DNA of 64,000 nucleotides from Methylacidiphilum caldifontis (GTDB lineage: Bacteria > Verrucomicrobiota > Verrucomicrobiia > Methylacidiphilales > Methylacidiphilaceae), in contig NZ_CP065957.1 in NCBI RefSeq assembly GCF_017310505.1, positions 992,001 through 1,056,000 of the forward strand, read 5' to 3'. A model generated the notes under the pieces. It had not been told where the DNA came from, did no database searches, and saw only the letters and a list, made by a program, of their open reading frames with translations. Made by a program: the position numbers and the translations under genes. Numbering within the stretch: position 1 is the stretch's first letter; every line of letters begins with the position of its first letter. Below, piece by piece: positions 62,235-64,000 of the stretch.

Positions 62235-62372
62235 TTTTCCCCCCAAGAATTTTCCTTTGTCATAGGTATCCCTTTTCCCATTGAGAAAAAGAGTGAAAGC
62301 TATTACGGCAAAAAGAATAAAAAATGTCAACGTATTTTTTTTCATCTTCCAGAGATGAAAAAGAGCCAACCT

Positions 62373-63563
62373 TTAGCTTTTTTTCCTAAACCAGAATGAG
62401 CCGCCTAAGGGCTTTAATCCCTTAAGCTGGGGAGCCTCCCATAACTCAGCGAAAATTTTAACCAACTTAGCCTGTTTCGAAACAAAATGAGAAGCAAACA
62501 AGACTTCGAACTTCTCTTGGGAAAAAAGGAGAAGAGAACCTAATAGATACTGTTCAGAATAGTACCTTTTTGACCAATCTTTCGGATAATCCTCAGGCCA
62601 GAATATGTCATGGAGATGAATGATGACCCCGGGTTTAAGGGCCGGTAAAATTTCAAGGAAAAAGACCGTCACATCGGATCCCTGAAGAACCCGGTGCGAT
62701 CCATCCAGAAATAAAATATCCCCTCCTTCCAGTTGTTCAAATAGAGAAAGGGGACAGCTTTGAAGTGCCGACCGGAAAGTTTCATCGACTAACTGCTCTA
62801 CTGCTGTCCTGGGTTCAGGATCTATTGTCAGTATCTTTGTTCGGGGACTGTAGGCTTTTTTTGCCCTATAGGCAAATCGGGTAGAATAACCTGAGCCAAT
62901 TTCCAGGAATATCTTTGGTTTTTGTTGGGCTATCATCCCAAAAAGAGAGATCGCATCCAGGCTATCAAACCATCTATTGTGCCAGAATGGGGAAAGGTTA
63001 TCCGAAGGAGGAACAGGACTGATCAAAAGAAAATCAGCAATAAAATTTTTCCAATCGATAAGATATTGCTCGAAGATCGGAAGCTTCGATTCAAGAAGGG
63101 CGGTAATCAAGGGATGCCCACTTTTTTCATAGTTCCACCGAGGCTCAAGAGTCGCTCCGTAAGGATACCAATCTTCAACTTCCACAAAACCTCCCTCTGC
63201 TTCTTTTTGAACATTATCCTTTTTCTTTGAAACCAAAGCATAAAATTTTGCCAATCTTATCCAATCTCCCGATTGGCTACGAGCTAAAAGCCATAGAGTT
63301 TTAAAACCCCGACTCAGCTCTATTTCTAGCTCAAAACCGCTCAGCGGATCAATTTCTTTACCTTTTTGCTTATATCTATGTTGGACATCCAAGCGTTGAG
63401 CTTTTCTGGTAAAATAAACCTCTTTTTTGATGATCACCCGAAGCTCTTCGGCAGCCCTTCCCTGGGAATCAAAAAAATAGCCTTTAATGAAAAATTGCCG
63501 GTTAGGTAGAAAAAGGAAAGAAGAGCAAGGCTCTTCTATCTTATAGTAATAGGCCTTGGTCAT
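62373..63563 (-). CDS. class I SAM-dependent methyltransferase with an N-terminal beta domain
   Basis: About 396 residues from the ATG at 63563 (a TTG at 63590 is in frame). Residues 1-130 are a beta-rich domain (FFIKGYFFDSQGRAAEELRV, GFELEIELSRGFKTLWLLARS). The C-terminal part has a Methyltransf_24-type core: IFLEIGSGYSTRFAYRAKKA, ILTIDPEPRT, GGDILFLDGSHRVLQGSDV and VIIHLHDIFWPEDYP. Proteins of this type methylate small sugars or glycans. It is separated from the haemagglutinin-like gene by 138 bases in the same direction, and the start lies near an inverted repeat. Confidence 0.75.
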   Translation of the reverse strand: MTKAYYYKIEEPCSSFLFLPNRQFFIKGYFFDSQGRAAEELRVIIKKEVYFTRKAQRLDVQHRYKQKGKEIDPLSGFELEIELSRGFKTLWLLARSQSGDWIRLAKFYALVSKKKDNVQKEAEGGFVEVEDWYPYGATLEPRWNYEKSGHPLITALLESKLPIFEQYLIDWKNFIADFLLISPVPPSDNLSPFWHNRWFDSLDAISLFGMIAQQKPKIFLEIGSGYSTRFAYRAKKAYSPRTKILTIDPEPRTAVEQLVDETFRSALQSCPLSLFEQLEGGDILFLDGSHRVLQGSDVTVFFLEILPALKPGVIIHLHDIFWPEDYPKDWSKRYYSEQYLLGSLLLFSQEKFEVLFASHFVSKQAKLVKIFAELWEAPQLKGLKPLGGSFWFRKKS

Positions 63564-63589
63564 CAACTTGCCCCAAAAAGATTGATCCA

Positions 63590-63631
63590 AAAATAGCCAT
63601 CTTAAGATTTTATAGATAAAATGGCTATTTT
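63590..63631. repeat. perfect 11-base inverted repeat upstream of the methyltransferase gene
   Basis: AAAATAGCCAT (63590-63600) is repeated as ATGGCTATTTT (63621-63631), with a 20-base AT-rich spacer. It sits 27-68 bases upstream of the methyltransferase start on the minus strand. The palindromic arms could be a regulator binding site or a hairpin in the transcript leader. A small plus-strand ORF beginning with the right arm (63621) has no support. Confidence 0.5.
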
Positions 63632-63930
63632 AGAACAATTTTTTTTCGACTGGTTTTTTTTCATCTTTTTAAAGCCAATACTCTTTTCCATTAGGTCTGT
63701 TATTAGTCTCAACCTTCTATCCAGAAAGCAGAAGGACTACTTCAAGAAAAAAATCCTAAGAAAATTAGTCAGGAAAAAAAGCTTGGCTTTTTTAAGTTTC
63801 CCCAATTTCAAAAGAAAAACAAAGGGATAAGAAGCAAAAGATATTTTCCCATGCCCAGGCTAATCGGTAATAAGCGGTTTTCTTTGTCTTTGGACCATGA
63901 AAACAACAATGGAATTTTTTTTTTGTTATT

Positions 63931-64000
63931 TTAAAAATCCTTTTCCCCTTTAAAAGTCTCCCTCCAATAAGGACCAAGGATTGTAAAGATCTTTTCCTCT
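63931..64000 (-). CDS. possible C-terminus of a gene cut by the right edge
   Basis: A minus-strand frame enters from the right edge and ends at a TAA at 63931-63933 (ILGPYWRETFKGEKDF). Only 22 codons are visible, so it could be coincidence; no product can be given. Confidence 0.3.
   Translation of the reverse strand, partial: EEKIFTILGPYWRETFKGEKDF

Noticed and set aside
63621-63830. 69-codon lysine-rich frame at the right end
   Set aside because: It begins in one arm of the inverted repeat, lacks a ribosome-binding site and has only AT-driven composition (F, K, L).
1-64000. CRISPR arrays, rRNA genes, riboswitches and prophage genes
   Set aside because: No regularly spaced repeats, rRNA-like segments, clear riboswitch core (including TPP before thiH) or phage structural genes were seen while reading the window.

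Overview
The window is a compact, AT-rich bacterial chromosome segment with roughly fifty genes on both strands, short gaps and many stop/start overlaps. The best guess for the source is an acidophilic methylotroph of the Verrucomicrobiota (Methylacidiphilum-like). This is inference from the methylamine dehydrogenase genes, the GlgE/maltokinase pair and the general gene style; no 16S rRNA or methane monooxygenase gene is present to prove it. Most genes are ordinary housekeeping or envelope genes.

Left part (1-16 kb): a truncated citramalate synthase, a short ribosome hibernation factor and an M3 oligopeptidase. A leftward cluster follows that probably makes or modifies a surface glycan or lipid: a PHP-glycosyltransferase fusion, a DUF2334 deacetylase, a GNAT protein and a second GT4 glycosyltransferase. 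Then come a BBP2-type porin, a zinc-free NADP oxidoreductase and the glycogen-synthesis pair maltokinase-GlgE, followed by three small envelope proteins.

Middle left (16-31 kb): a mauB-E-D-A methylamine dehydrogenase operon in which a monohaem cytochrome sits where amicyanin is usually found; mauB has no ordinary start codon. A tRNA-Leu(TAA) follows, then a methyltransferase-glucokinase pair, a TonB protein, two tandem Slp lipoproteins, a PA0069-type radical SAM protein, a LysR regulator, and a LonB-like protease coupled to a universal stress protein.

Middle right (31-51.6 kb): a large composite methyltransferase/coiled-coil protein, thiH-thiS, a leftward run trpC-trpF-trpB-gmk-coaC-purE-purK interrupted between trpC and trpF by the 3' tail of a probable tnpB transposon gene, a TPR protein, two tandem UMF1-type MFS transporters, an orphan CzcA/CusA pump and two unrecognised envelope genes.

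Accessory island (about 51.6-54.0 kb), next to a tRNA-Ser(CGA): a three-gene leftward module of a small HNH nuclease, a Xre-HTH/Panacea (DUF4065) antitoxin and a RelE-like toxin, surrounded by gene fragments. This is the best candidate for an undescribed defence or toxin-antitoxin system.

Right part (54-64 kb): PtsN-like EIIA, NAD kinase, a PfkB sugar kinase, a small biosynthetic operon (methyltransferase, FAD oxidoreductase, type III polyketide synthase), a haemagglutinin-like secreted protein, and a methyltransferase preceded by a striking inverted repeat.
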